From positions 1,321,375 to 1,385,374 of the forward strand of contig NC_087072.1 of assembly GCF_026151205.1 (NCBI RefSeq): a DNA stretch of 64,000 nucleotides, in the 5' to 3' direction. Positions 1-11,325 of the stretch are shown here, in pieces. Each line of letters starts with the position of its first letter. Position 1 is the stretch's first letter. The notes under the pieces are model-generated. The model ran no database searches and had not been told where the DNA came from. It worked only from the letters and a program-made list of their open reading frames with translations. The DNA comes from Bolinopsis microptera. Its lineage: Eukaryota > Ctenophora > Tentaculata > Lobata > Bolinopsidae. A program made the translations under genes and the position numbers.

Positions 1-218
1 ATGTATTAAAAATCAGCTGCAAGATATTAGCTACCTGTGAGACACGCATATAATACGGTTCGACCTACTACTATACGAAATGTTTAAACTTGGGGATTTT
101 TCGATATATTATATATAATATATATCTCTTCGTTGACCAACATTTTGGCTACCGAATCCTTCAGGGTATTTTTCGTACTTAAAACTTTTATACATAGGGC
201 GATAAACAAATAAACATA

Positions 219-452
219 CCACAAATAATTGCATAAGTTATTGGATGAATGGATGCATCATATTAAAGTAATAACGGACTATACCTGTTCAATTCAGCAA
301 TAATCTGACTTAGGTTTTCGTCTTCAAAGTTAACAGCTACCACATATAATTGCATAAGTTATTGGCTGCATCATATTAAAGTAATAACGGACTATACCTG
401 TTCAATTCAGCAATAATCTGACTTAGGTTTTCGTCTTCAAAGTTAACAGCTA
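219..452. repeat. Tandem duplication of a serpin exon end with its splice donor
   Basis: Two copies of a unit of about 115-120 bp lie side by side (219-337 and 338-452). Each carries the last part of serpin exon 3, the AACAG|gtatag donor and about 60 bp of intron. The outer copy has a 9-bp extra stretch. In the downstream copy (minus-strand sense) the truncated exon is preceded by gtggtag, which could act as an acceptor. Confidence 0.8.
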
Positions 453-1397
453 TCAACGCATAATCCAAATGTTGCTTTGAAACATTCTCAAAGTCATCTG
501 CTAGCTTGGTCTTGTGATGATGGAATATCTTGTTCGTTATTCTCAGTACACAGTTCTCTGTGGACCTTATCAAACCCTGAAAACATTGTCATCTCACTGA
601 CACTACTAAAAGGAAGCTAATGACTTAATAAACGACAGTAGTAGTAGTAGTAGTATAGACTACAAATCGTGCAACGTAAAGACCAACACATCAAATATTG
701 GATGGATCCTGTCGTGCAAGAAATATCATAATAAAAAGTCTTATACAATATTTATTAGTATATTTAATATTGCTACTTTTGATCACTTCAATTCAGCACT
801 ATTACACACAATACTGTACTAAGTAATGAGTGTTAAGCAGTGTTATTACAGCTGACAGCACTATTACACATTACGGTGATTGTAATCTAAACGATGACAG
901 TATGAAAACGTAAATTATAATGAGCAGTTTAAAAAAGCTAACAGAGTTAATCTTTTGCAGCTGGAGATGGGGGAGATGAGGAGGGTGGAGTAACTGTGAT
1001 ATTTGGGAGTGAGTGCTCCCTCCAGCTCCCGCTAGTAGGGAGTGTAAACCGCTTCCTACACAGTACGGGGAGAACACTGCATTAACTTCTCCTGTAACAC
1101 AAACAATTAATGCTTAATTTAATTCAGTAGTTCATTTGTCAGTTTAAGAATGTGATTTATTTACGAAATTTGGAATCTGATCCGAGCAAAAGTCGACAAG
1201 AAAGCAATGCTACGATACAAATATAAGTAGTACAGTAAACAGATCATTGATTAAAATTGATTAGATTTTAGAGATTTGGGTTGAATAAAACCTTCCTCAA
1301 GTACGTTATGAAAAAGTCTCAATCCAGCGTTGTTTATTCCACTAGTGATTGAGTTGGTGGGGGGAATCAGCTGGAACAGAAACAGGAAATATAACAT
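398..1397 (-). CDS. Secreted serpin, N-terminal three exons (partial gene)
   Basis: Three minus-strand exons join in phase: 1397-1292, 1076-943 and 576-398. Exon 1 starts at an ATG and encodes a hydrophobic leader (MLYFLFLFQLIPP) that looks like a signal peptide, then helix A (INNAGLRLFHNVLEE). It ends in phase 1 at a weak GT donor. Exon 2 begins after tgcag and completes the codon, giving VFSPYCVGSGLHSLLAGAGG, the serpin SP-x-SI...GA-x-G-x-T block. Exon 3 starts after ttttcag and holds VLRITNKIFHHHKTKL followed by ALIAVNFEDENLSQIIAELN, the serpin 'L-x-I-A-N-x-(I/L)-F ... VDF ... IN-W' block. It ends AACAG|gtatag in phase 2. Later exons, including the reactive loop, lie beyond the window start, so protease specificity cannot be read. 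The link between helix A and the SP motif is about ten residues shorter than usual, and the exon 2 donor is my least certain boundary. Confidence 0.72.
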
Positions 1398-1972
1398 GCT
1401 ACCTGAAAGATAATCGATTTATTAGTAAATGTAATTTTAGTGATGGTTCTAGAACCTTTAAACTGACAATCATAAGATCTGAAAAGAGGGTATACATACT
1501 GTATTATAGCTTTTAACAAAACTATTTTTCTACTCCACTTTTAAGTGAAAATGTATTGGTATAATATATTATATTTCATATGATTTAGAAGTGCTCAGAA
1601 TAATTGCTGTGCATATTTACTTAGATGAGGAATTTGACACACTCTTGACCTGACACAAGAATTTGCTACAAAATATGTCGGAAACTGTAATTATTAGAGT
1701 TGTGTGCTCAATTTTAGAATGCTATATTTTCTATGTGCCAGCAATGCAAATAATTGTACCAATAGAAAAAGTTCACATATTTCATCACATTAAAAATCTT
1801 ATAAATCATTAAGAGGGTCATAAATTAATAATTTAACAAAATCATTTCTTCGTTTCCAAAAAATACCTTATCATACGACATACGATACAAATTTGCATTT
1901 AACCAGGATCTGAATATTTCCATGTTCAACTAGGTGTTACGCACACGCACATTCGATTGACATAACAAAGAG

Positions 1973-1978
1973 TTTAAT
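1973..1978 (-). terminator. Possible poly(A) signal ATTAAA for COQ9
   Basis: On the minus strand ATTAAA lies about 35 bases past the COQ9 stop codon. It is the nearest canonical variant, but the surroundings are AT-rich, so chance is possible. Confidence 0.3.
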
Positions 1979-2010
1979 ATGACTACAAATTCTGAGGAAT
2001 CTTAGACTAT

Positions 2011-2835
2011 TTATCGACCAAGCATATTTCTTGCAATGATAAAAGCTGCTTTGGTGATATCACCGACATTGCTTAACTCTTTTTCAAGTTCCAGACGATT
2101 TTCTCCCATTTTCTCCAAATCTGCTAGTCTTCTATCTAGGAATGCCCACGTCTCAGTAAAATCAGGACTTTCGTCTTGTATCATGAAAAGTTCTGTCATA
2201 CTGTAAACAGCAGCAACAGTGGCTCTACGAGTGTACCAGTTTATGTCAGTAGATTTATCTCCAGCATAAAACCAGATGTCATCAATGAAACGGGCATATT
2301 GTTCTGAAGCCCTTGGAATTACCTTAGGATCAACAACAAGTGCCAGAGCTTCTGCCCAACGATCATAATAGGGAAGCTGCAATTCAAGCCTAGTTTTAAT
2401 GGCATCTTTTAAGAAATGGGCAATTGGGGGTGGTTCACTTCCAGGAATTCGATCATCTTGCTGTTGGGCCATCATATCCTCAAGCTCCTCATTTAATGTT
2501 TTATCATAATGCAAGGCTATTTCTACACCTCCAAGATTAAACATGGAGTTGCACGCTTCGGAGAGTCCCATATCTGCTATACCCAGTTTCAATGATGTGT
2601 CTGACCATCCATGATTTTTAACATGCTTCAGAGAGGCCTCAAGGATATCATATTTTACATCTTCTCCTTTTTCTGAATTGTGGGTTTGAACTGAGCGAAT
2701 CACACTCTTTGATGAACAGTTTTGACTCTTAATATTTTTGTTAAGTGATGAGTAATTCCGTACCAATCTTGGAAGATGCTGTGAGGTACAGACTTGGCAG
2801 CTTTTCATCCTCAGCAACCATTGCGTACCAAACAT
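2011..2835 (-). CDS. COQ9: Ubiquinone biosynthesis protein COQ9, mitochondrial
   Basis: This 274-residue single-exon ORF has a Ser/Arg/Lys-rich N-terminus of about 50 residues, fitting a mitochondrial targeting sequence. A COQ9 domain follows: ILEASLKHVKNHGWS...GIADMGLS near residues 64-90, a lipid-pocket helix region (KDAIKTRLELQLPYYDRWAE, about 142-161), and the hallmark block DDIWFYAGDKSTDINWYTRR near 185-204, closely like animal COQ9. COQ9 is known as a lipid-binding TetR-fold protein that works with COQ7 in the matrix-side CoQ synthome. The first ATG is used; Met10 is an alternative start. A tttag-like acceptor a few bases upstream hints at a 5' UTR intron. Length is close to vertebrate COQ9 (about 318) after allowing for a shorter leader. 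Nothing looks broken. Confidence 0.93.
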   Translation of the reverse strand: MFGTQWLLRMKSCQVCTSQHLPRLVRNYSSLNKNIKSQNCSSKSVIRSVQTHNSEKGEDVKYDILEASLKHVKNHGWSDTSLKLGIADMGLSEACNSMFNLGGVEIALHYDKTLNEELEDMMAQQQDDRIPGSEPPPIAHFLKDAIKTRLELQLPYYDRWAEALALVVDPKVIPRASEQYARFIDDIWFYAGDKSTDINWYTRRATVAAVYSMTELFMIQDESPDFTETWAFLDRRLADLEKMGENRLELEKELSNVGDITKAAFIIARNMLGR

Positions 2836-3440
2836 TCCTAACAGAGGATTATAAGTAAATCAATTCAAATAAACTGAAAATAGAATTTATCTGTAACCAG
2901 AATTTCACAATTAAACAGTATGCATGAATTGCAAAATGCAGGTCAATACATCTTATTGTACCATATTCATTAACTTATAACTTATTACATACTATGTGTT
3001 TTGATTTTATGTCCTTAAGGCTTAGAAGGGTATTCTTCTAACAGTTTTTATGAAAACAAATTAGGAAAACAAATTTAAATTTTGGTATTTATTAATAACA
3101 ATCAAAACATATCATATCATAAAAATAAAGCCGCGCGTTGGTTGACTGCCTCATTAAGGTAAATATTTTAAGCTTGAAGGTGCCCTGCGCATTACAGAAC
3201 CTCATGCAGGGCTGACTTAAATGTCCTGCACAGCAGTTTGAAGCTTCTTTAAATTATTTTTATTCTTATTGTATTGCTGTGTAAATTTAATTCTAATCCT
3301 AATTCTAATAGTTGTTGGATACCTTTAGGCAACATCCAGTATGTCTTTTATGTGAGAAAAATAACAAAACCTTGAATCTTTCATTCAGTAACTAGTTGGT
3401 CACTGAAATATCAGTTACCAACTAGAACTATGTTTCAGGT
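2836..3440. repeat. Intergenic DNA with two dispersed repeats
   Basis: No gene is seen. The stretch 3060-3120 recurs at about 4840-4900 (ggaaaacaaatttaaatttt core). The stretch 3126-3225 (ccgcgcgttggttgactgcc core) recurs at 8393-8480. Both look like short interspersed repeats with no recognisable family. Confidence 0.55.
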
Positions 3441-3448
3441 CTGTTAAG

Positions 3449-3750
3449 ATGACACCAAAATGTGGTGAAATAAGTTTTACCATCAAGCCCTATAGGAGGA
3501 GGAGAGTCAGGGCAGAAAAGATATCTGACACTGATTTTGCGGATGACATTGCTCTGGTAGCGGATACTGTAAAGGAGGCAGAGACACTGATGCAAGAGGT
3601 ACAAAGGGTTGCTGCTACAGTGGGACTTAAAATGAATGAAGGTAATTAACCAAATCCATTACTCAGAACATCAAGAATCCTGATACAACCAAGTCCCTGG
3701 GTAACAGCACAATAGAGCATGTGGCACAATTTTTCTAGAACTTAAGTTAA
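3449..3750 (+). pseudogene. Reverse transcriptase fragment (LINE relic)
   Basis: The reading frame contains DTDFADDIALVADTVKEAE, the FADD catalytic box of a non-LTR reverse transcriptase, followed by the typical VGLKMNEG helix. It then shifts frame and continues as KSITQNIKNPDTTKSLGNST, the surface-strand region after the palm. Neither the endonuclease nor the remaining RT motifs are present. It is a short truncated relic of a family different from the other LINEs in the window. Confidence 0.7.
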
Positions 3751-4102
3751 GTTTTTCAACCAATTTTAAACATTCAAACGACGATTTGACGATTTAATCG
3801 ACTCAAATTGTACAGACCGAGACCCACAGAGTCTTTGACCCCTTCGCCTATGTTTATCACGGGTCGGATCCTCCTGGCTTGCCAGAAAGACCTTTTAATT
3901 TAATCCAAAAGTAAGCATCTTACAACTTAACTTAATTAACATTAACAATGCAGTACATCCGGTGAAACAGTATATATACATTCAATTAAATCAAGTGATG
4001 CAATTGGCAGAGCACAATCAAATTTTAATTGTTGCAATTGGCAGAGCACAATTCATTGCTACCAATAATTTTTTCAAAAAACATTTTAACAAAACACATG
4101 AT

Positions 4103-4585
4103 CTACTCCATTATAGGGGCAGGGATGAGATTGTATGAAACTTCTGATAGCTGAATCTCACGTTTGGTGTCCACCTTCTTTCCTCGGTACCCTCGTAGAG
4201 CAATAAGAGTTGTTCTCAACATTGCAAATCTTATCCTAGTTCTCACGTGTCTCACTACATTGCAGTACCTCTCCTTCCTTTTTCTTGCAATGAGGTCTGC
4301 TACTCTGTAGTCAGGGTGAAAAGTCAGGGTAAGATGTGCTGACAGCAGAAATTGAACCCAAAAATACTCAGAAGCCATACCCTTTGATTTTTTATTGACG
4401 TTGTACTGTAATTTTGAATTTCCCACCCACAACACCCCCACCCTCCATCCTTTACACCACTACATCACATATAAGCATTGTCCACCACATCACCTTCAGC
4501 TGACGACGATTAACACATGTTTAATGAAAGCTTCTACAAGATAAACTATCGTATCACTTATATGTTTTTAACCCAACTCCATTCA
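4103..4585 (-). mobile_element. Transposon-derived ORF end and 3' repeat
   Basis: The 112-codon minus ORF (4441-4103) carries VVRHVRTRIRFAMLRTTLIA and LRGYRGKK near its end. This recalls the C-termini of transposon-encoded proteins common in cnidarian genomes; that is a memory-level match only. Flanking DNA at 4395-4585 recurs in opposite orientation at 16395-16595 at roughly 85% identity by eye, so the segment is a dispersed repeat. The ORF continuation is absent from the second copy. Confidence 0.45.
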
Positions 4586-5025
4586 CATTTGATTATCTCA
4601 ACTCGCTTAGACCCAAAAGTGGTTTAATAGAACCACAATGTGTAATAAACACAGTAATTTTGTGAAACACAATATTTACAGGTTTGAAACCATTAACCTT
4701 TATATATACAAACAACAAAACAATCAAATAAATTAGTGAAAAGGTCAAAATAGACATTTATTTGATCAAATTTATGGCGGCTATTAAATGGATGCACAAT
4801 TAAGTGAGTCTCAAAGCAGCAATCTTCCAGGGAAAACAAATTTAGGAAAACAAATTTAAATTTTGGTATTTTTTAATAACAATCAAAACATATCATATCA
4901 TAACAAGAATTGCGCCCGTTGTTTCGTTTTGGCGGACGCTAGATTTCCATTTCACTATAACTATTAATATAAGCTCTAATCAGCTCACCTTATAATAATA
5001 ATATTGAAACATCAGTAGACTACGC

Positions 5026-5838
5026 GTGCCACATTCAAGTTGGGCTTATTACAAAATACTATACATTACTAGTACTATAGACAACTTTCCAATCAAAAAG
5101 GTTTCATCCGCAAAATTTCTGGGTGTTATAATTGACGAGAACCTATCATGGGAAGATCACATCAAAGCACTTAAGCGAACTCTAAATCATTCCACATCCA
5201 CTTTATGTAGACTTCGCTGCTCCCTTCCAGAATTTCTACACCAACAATTATATTATACCCTGTTCGAATCACATCTTTCCTACTGTATATCTGTATGGGG
5301 TGGGGCAGCGAAACAACGTATAAGCTCATTATTTACTGCTCAGAAGTACTGTCTCAGAGTACTATTTGGTGACAGGCTGACGTACCTTGATAAGTTTAAG
5401 ACTTGTGCACGTACTAGGCCTATAGGACACCAGAAACTTGACCAAAAATTTTTCATAAAAGAGCACACCAAACCGATATTTAAGCATAATAATATTCTAG
5501 CTATACAAAATCTCTATACATACCACAGTTACCTCGAGCTCTACAAGATAATGAAATTCCGTGCTCCAATATCCTTACATGAAGGTTACACGTGTTCCTC
5601 GAGGAAACCCTGCCTTCTAATCTGTCAGGCAGACCCACCTGACAATCACAACACTAGATCAACCAAAATTTTTAACATTTTAACCCCAAAATTCAGAATG
5701 ACTGACTTTACTACTAGTGTAATGTGCTTGCGAGGTAAGCTAAAACGTGCGCTATTAACGAATCAACATAATCACGCCCTGCTTGATTGGACTGTCAAAG
5801 ATTTTGACTGCGCAAATCTTATTTCCCAAACATTATAA
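5026..5838 (+). pseudogene. 5'-truncated LINE: RT thumb and C-terminal domain
   Basis: The 270-codon frame begins inside the RT. It carries SAKFLGVIIDENLSWEDHI (after-palm strand), the FESHLSYCISVWGGAAKQRI thumb helix and a C-terminal tail with RSTKIFNILTPKFRM. Palm motifs and endonuclease are missing, the usual result of 5' truncation at insertion. It resembles the C-terminal part of the intact ORF2 at 36.4-39.9 kb (FLGVIID..L.W..HI, SHL.YC..VWG.AAK), so it belongs to a related PHD-EN-RT family. Confidence 0.8.
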
Positions 5839-6124
5839 CTGGCTGGTCACACACATCTCAATTAAAATTACCCTAGGCTACTGTTTTCCAAGTCTTGTCC
5901 TGTGAGTAAAGTATGTGTGAGAAAGTTTTAATAAAATTATTGTATATTTACTTTTGAATTTAAAAAATCTAATTTGAGAATGAAGTTTAAAGAAATTTTA
6001 ATTAGCACTGTATAGTTTAAGATATTTATAGATTATTATAACCATTGATACAAAGGCCATAATCTTTCGCCAGCTCTCCAATATCGACCTTGAAAGCTTG
6101 AAGCTGCATTTTATATCCTTGAAC

Positions 6125-7780
6125 TACGGGTATATGGCCCCCAGAATATAGGTGGCCCCCAAAATATAGGTCATGTTAGTGGATACAGTTCTAACCAAGA
6201 TAAGCGATACTAATGGGATCTGTTACTGCTAGGTTGGAGTAAAACATGTAACTTATGTTTCTGGATAAAAATTTTGGACCTACATGAGGTATTTTGGTAT
6301 ATTTGGTCATGACAGCGAAAGATTTAAACGATGTTGTCATTTTCTAGAGGGGTAAATATCGCGAAAAATTGTCATGACAAAAATCTGTCCAACACATGCC
6401 ATTAAGACTACTGGTATGAGTATAAGTATTATTTTAAGCTATCTTTTCATCGAGACATCTGCAAACTGACAATTTGGAAAAAAGTTATGGCCACCACAAT
6501 TTTACGGGCCCCCAGAATATAGGTCTATACGACCCCCAGAATATAGGTTGGTCAAAAACCCTGAACATGCCCAAAACCATGCTTTGGGATGCTCTACTTG
6601 TAGCTACTAGTCTCCTGAACCCACATATCAAGTTTTATCAAAATTGGATAAAAATTGGCCGAGTTATGGGATAAAAACAAAAACCATATGCCCATATTTG
6701 GGCATACGCACCAAATTTGATCGATTTTGGTCCATAAATTGGTCTAATATCAATATTTTTGAATGAAACCAACTTTATATGGAAGGTAAGCATATATTAC
6801 ACATTCTCTATGATTATCAGCTCAATATCTACCTAACTGTGGATTCTGTGTTCAAATAATCGCAAAAAATGAACAAAATCGCCCATATCTCAAACTGACT
6901 TCGCTCAAAACAATAGAACTCAATAGGGTTTCAATATTTTCACATGAAATTTTCAGAATCAACGTAGAATTGTCTCATGACCTTAAGTTTTGGGACAGAA
7001 TTTTGAGTTAGGCCTTTAAAAAAATTTGGCGGCCAAAAATGTCTGATTTACAGTCATTGAGGTGCACATTGTATTGATACAGATAAAAACAGCCCCCCTC
7101 AATCATATCTAGGGACACTCCTTCAATCTTATTTAAGTATTTAGTTAAGATCCCTACTAAATGAGTGCATGAAAGCTTTTTAACAAGTAAAATTAAAGAT
7201 TTTACTCATTACGGGTATATGGCCCCCAGAATATAGGTTTTTAAAAAAAAATAGCGACCAAGATTCTGCATTTTCTCTGTCACCCTGAGCATTAAGGAAT
7301 GTGGGGTAGTGATGAGAAACAGTTAAAGAACATATGCTGAAGAGATGGCATCATCAAAATGTATGAAGGTGGAGTATTTGAGGACGATTTTTGCATACCT
7401 ATATTCTGGGGGCCGTAGTTTTTGATTTTTTGCTATTAAGTATACTCTAAACCTTTTCAATTTAGTATCTGGAGCCATTGGCATCATCAATACAGTCTCA
7501 GCAACATATTCTGACTGCATATAACTGTCTGTGACAATTTTAGAACAACTTAGGAACAGATGTTTGGACCTATATTCTGGGGGCCCTGTTAAAAAATGGT
7601 ATTTTTACAGGTGAAAAAAAAGTACACTTAAAAACCTAATAATTATTTTCAACTACCCAAGAAACATTTAAAGGGTTATTATGTACATATTTACAGCCCT
7701 AAACATGCTTAGAAGTAGTTTTAACACCTGTTTCTAAGTGCTCAAAAAACGACCTATATTCTGGGGGCCATATACCCGTA
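6125..7780. mobile_element. Non-autonomous DNA element built on a repeated 18-bp motif
   Basis: A 28-bp terminal inverted repeat (6126-6153 and 7752-7779) starts ACGGGTATATGG and includes GGCCCCCAGAATATAGGT. The 18-bp core or a one-base variant occurs at 6136-6153, 6154-6171, 6507-6524, 6531-6548 and 7221-7238 in forward orientation, and at 7397-7414, 7568-7585 and 7752-7769 in reverse. A full 28-bp copy also lies internally at 7211-7238. TA dinucleotides flank both ends, which would fit a Tc1/mariner-type TA duplication. No ORF is convincing. The left half uses only one orientation and the right end only the other. Confidence 0.75.
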
Positions 7781-9558
7781 CACAATATAAACCAAAGAAT
7801 GTTTTAGTGTAGACTTTTTGTCACAACAAGACTGCAACCTATAATAACAACTATAAACAGAACCCCTAATGTCTGCTTACAATTTTTCTTCTAGTCCTAA
7901 TCTGAGCCTTGTCTCTATAAACTTAACTGAACTAGCGTTTCGGTGTGTGCAAAAGCTTCCAGGCACGCGCATTCCTTGCCCCGTTAGTTACCTGTCCTTC
8001 CAAAACCAAACTAGCAGTCAAGGACAAAAAGTCATACACCAAATGGGCATTATATTTTATGAATTGTTTTACATCTTTTTATTCTGTAAAAATGTGCTAA
8101 AATTAAATTTCTTGTTTCATTGAAAATTTCTTGTTTCATTGACTAGTATACATTAAAATACGCTAGTGCCGCGCATTCATTGACCACAGACTAGCTATAC
8201 ACCACATCTCCGCAAGCAATCCCCGTGCGCGTGCGAGCGGCAAGTTGACATGGAAACGAACGGAAGCAAGTAAGGAACACGACATATATTTGACCCACCT
8301 ACCGCTATTTCCAAAATCCACGTTTTTCTGCAAAAACGTCCATTCGTAACCTTTCACTATTGCCTTTTTTCAAAAGGGTGAAAAGGAAAAAATAAAGCTG
8401 CGCGTTGGTTGACTGCCTCAGTAAGGTGAATAATATATAAGCTCGAAGGTGCCCTGCGCATTTACAGGACCATACGCGGCGATCACATGATCATGAGGAC
8501 CTATGAGCGCCAAATTTAATTTAAAGTTTCTAGAAATCATACATCACTACGAGTTACTCATGCTTTTTTAATTTTTATAGGAGTGTAGATTGTCAGGTAT
8601 TTCATTCATTCATACTTAGTCGGTTTAAAGCTGTATATTTAGAACTCACTATTGTTTAAACTATGAAAGCAGAACGTAGGTAATGGACAATATACCGACG
8701 ACAATACCAAGGACCCGAGTGCCACAATGACTTTTCCGGATCCGTTTTTACCGAGGGCTTATCCACCAGTTACTCATGCTGCATGTATAGTCTGATAATA
8801 TTTATTTGCTTTATTCTATAGCAGGCATTCTGTAAATTGGAGTGTCGTATTTATTATCAAAGAGCCAGCCAACCTCCGCATTATAATCTTTTGTGTGCCA
8901 AGTTCGTTTGTAAAATCTTATCATATAATAAAATTGATCCAATAATATAAGATGAAAGGTATATATCATAGCTCATTGTTATTAAAATCCGATGGATGAA
9001 TTAATCAAGTAATGTTCCCTTTCAACACAACTAAACAACAAACAAATGCTTGCTCACCAGTGGTGACGCAATCGTAGGGGCATGCAGTTATTTCGGATAA
9101 CTCTCACCCCGACGACGGCGTCGAAAAATAATCAAATTATGCATTTGCGCCATACTGGGCACATTTTATATTTAATATTCTACAGTTTGTAGAAATTAGT
9201 GTTATCTACAGTATAGCTTAACTGGCGAGCAAGCATCGTCCCACTCGGCCGGGACGAAAATACCGAGTCCAATCACAAAAAGTTAACCATAAACTAAAGA
9301 TAAATATAAGAGCTCGGACATCGACAAAAATCACACACTCCAGACGACGGGGGAAGAGAGGAAGGAAAGCTGCTGGGCTCAACAAATTTTGATAATTGTA
9401 AACAAATTTGTTCTTGTGCCCTATAATAATTTGGTATTGAGGTATGACCCTGTACTGTGCGTGATGGTGAAAGTGAATGTGAATCTATAATGCGAACGAA
9501 GTGAGTTGTGGCCAAACGATTCTTCAATTTTAAAATAACAAAGTCAAAGGACTCTGTT
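7781..9558. other. Non-coding stretch with short repeats
   Basis: No gene is supported. It holds the second copy of the 3126-3225 repeat (8393-8480). A possible 185-bp MITE with imperfect terminal repeats GCTTGCTC[A/G]CCAGT lies at 9048-9061 and 9222-9235. The rest is low-complexity AT-rich DNA. Confidence 0.5.
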
Positions 9559-9885
9559 TTAAAACACAAGCTCATTCTTATCGAAGTTTAATTCTGTCCA
9601 TTCTAATTCTTCGTACCTGGACTGTATCTTGAGTAGCTCACTTTTCAGTGTTACTTTAACTAAGTTTGGTGACTTAGTAAAGCTTATCAAACTGTCAATT
9701 TTTCGACAGTCGTTCCACATTTTTGTTGATTGATAAATGAAAGAGGAGGATGGGTTCGGGATGATGAACTGGTCTGCACGTCTTTGTGATGGTGATCTGT
9801 GGAGTAAAGATATGAGTGAGATTGGAGATTCTAATCTGACAATTTTGAACAGTTCTAATAGACATGTGTATTTGTACAGTTGCAG
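9559..9885 (-). pseudogene. LINE 3' end: C-terminal tail of ORF2
   Basis: One open minus frame without a start reads LQLYKYTCLLELFKIVRLES, then LLHRSPSQRRADQFIIPNPS, SFIYQSTKMWNDCRKIDS and ELEWTELNFDKNELVF before TAA. This is the typical tail of LINE reverse transcriptase proteins, with a 'L.LYK...L.ELFKI' helix and a 'S..Y.S...WN' motif. Upstream parts are lost to 5' truncation. Confidence 0.7.
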
Positions 9886-11325
9886 TTACAAGACACTTTA
9901 GGAATTGAACTACATGACTATCAAATTTAAGATTGACTTAGATTTGCCTTTCGACAAAAAATGATAATTCATTAAACTTTACTTTACCCCGTTTAATTTA
10001 TAGAGTTTTGGCGGAATGTCGAATGACAGGCTAAGCGCCACCCAGTAAACTTTACTATACGGTGCTTAGCTTGGCATTCCGTTGTAGCGCGATGCGTTAC
10101 TGTGCCGCGCCGCGCACTTAATAAGGCTTCTCACTGGCTAGATCGGCGAGATGCGCTACTGTGCCGCGCCGAGCTGCCATGAATTGACATCGTCAATTAA
10201 GGCATTCCGCTGCAAATCGCAACTTCAATTTTTTATGAACAAAAAAGTTTAAGTCCCATACCAAGTTCACCTAACTAAAAGTTTAAAAATGTATGACATA
10301 ACATCATCATTCATCATTGATTCACGATGTCAATCCTTCGCATCTCGCCGATCTGCATACGGATTGATGCATTCCAACAAGACACGCGCCAAAGACGCGC
10401 AGTTTACTGAGTGATGCCACCGATTTCTTTAGACACATTGATGTCATTATAATTTAGCGTGACCGGTAATAGTCTGGAAATCAGAAGGAGACAACAGACC
10501 AACACATGTATAAATTACTAAAAAAGGAGTATCAGTTTACAGGATTGACTTCGAATAGATGTTCGATAGGAGATTAATAACTCTCGTGCCAACTTTAGAG
10601 ACGGTAACCACATTAAACACACATTAAACCACATTAAACTGATTGGGCGACATCTGTCCGACTCAGAAAATAGGTTATTCGGACAATAGTTTATTCGTAT
10701 CCTACTGTACGATTTTCTTGAAACTTTCCATTAAGTATGATGGTTTGAGGACGGATAATCTGTGTAAGTTTGAGCGAGTTTCTATGTGCCAAATTTGAGA
10801 TATCACTTCAAACACAAGGAAAAAGTGCTGTCAGACAGATGTGCTGTTACCTAAATTGAAATGGCGTGTGAATTATTCATTATCATATTAAATCATGACC
10901 TATATCTCCTCCGTATAAGTTTTCCTAATCAAATCGTCGTTTACACACGAGACTGCGAGACAATTAAACTTATGTAGGTTAGTATGATATCTAGAGTTGA
11001 AATTTCTGCATCCACACGTGTTGATAGATCCAACGAAATAACAAAATATACAGATATACAATTAGTGAACTGACAAATAATCCAATGGGTGAACATAACT
11101 TGGACAACACAGACACGTAGCAAACTTTTCTTTTACCACAAACTTTTCGAGCAACAGAATTTAACTTCCCGGTTCATATGCAGTGTTGCTGGTCATTTAA
11201 TTTTATTCCCATGTGTAGCAATGTCACGGTCGTGTTTTACCCAGGTGTATCTATCACTCAGAATTTACTTTTTATTACATCTAAATAATTTATCTAAGAA
11301 AATGTGAATCATACTTATACCGATC
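9886..11325. repeat. Dispersed GC-rich repeat and flanking non-coding DNA
   Basis: The segment 10085-10203 matches, inverted, 33052-33180 (cores ctcgccgatctagcc and gcggcacagtaacgcatcgc). Shorter relatives occur at 10318-10360, 26880-26930 and 29254-29300. An outer inverted pair (gccacccagtaaact near 10050; cagtttactgagtgatgcc near 10400) suggests an old MITE. No coding region is evident from 10.4 to 11.3 kb. Confidence 0.5.

Noticed and set aside
9294-9575. 93-codon minus ORF
   Set aside because: It overlaps the end of the LINE tail ORF in another frame and shows no recognisable family.
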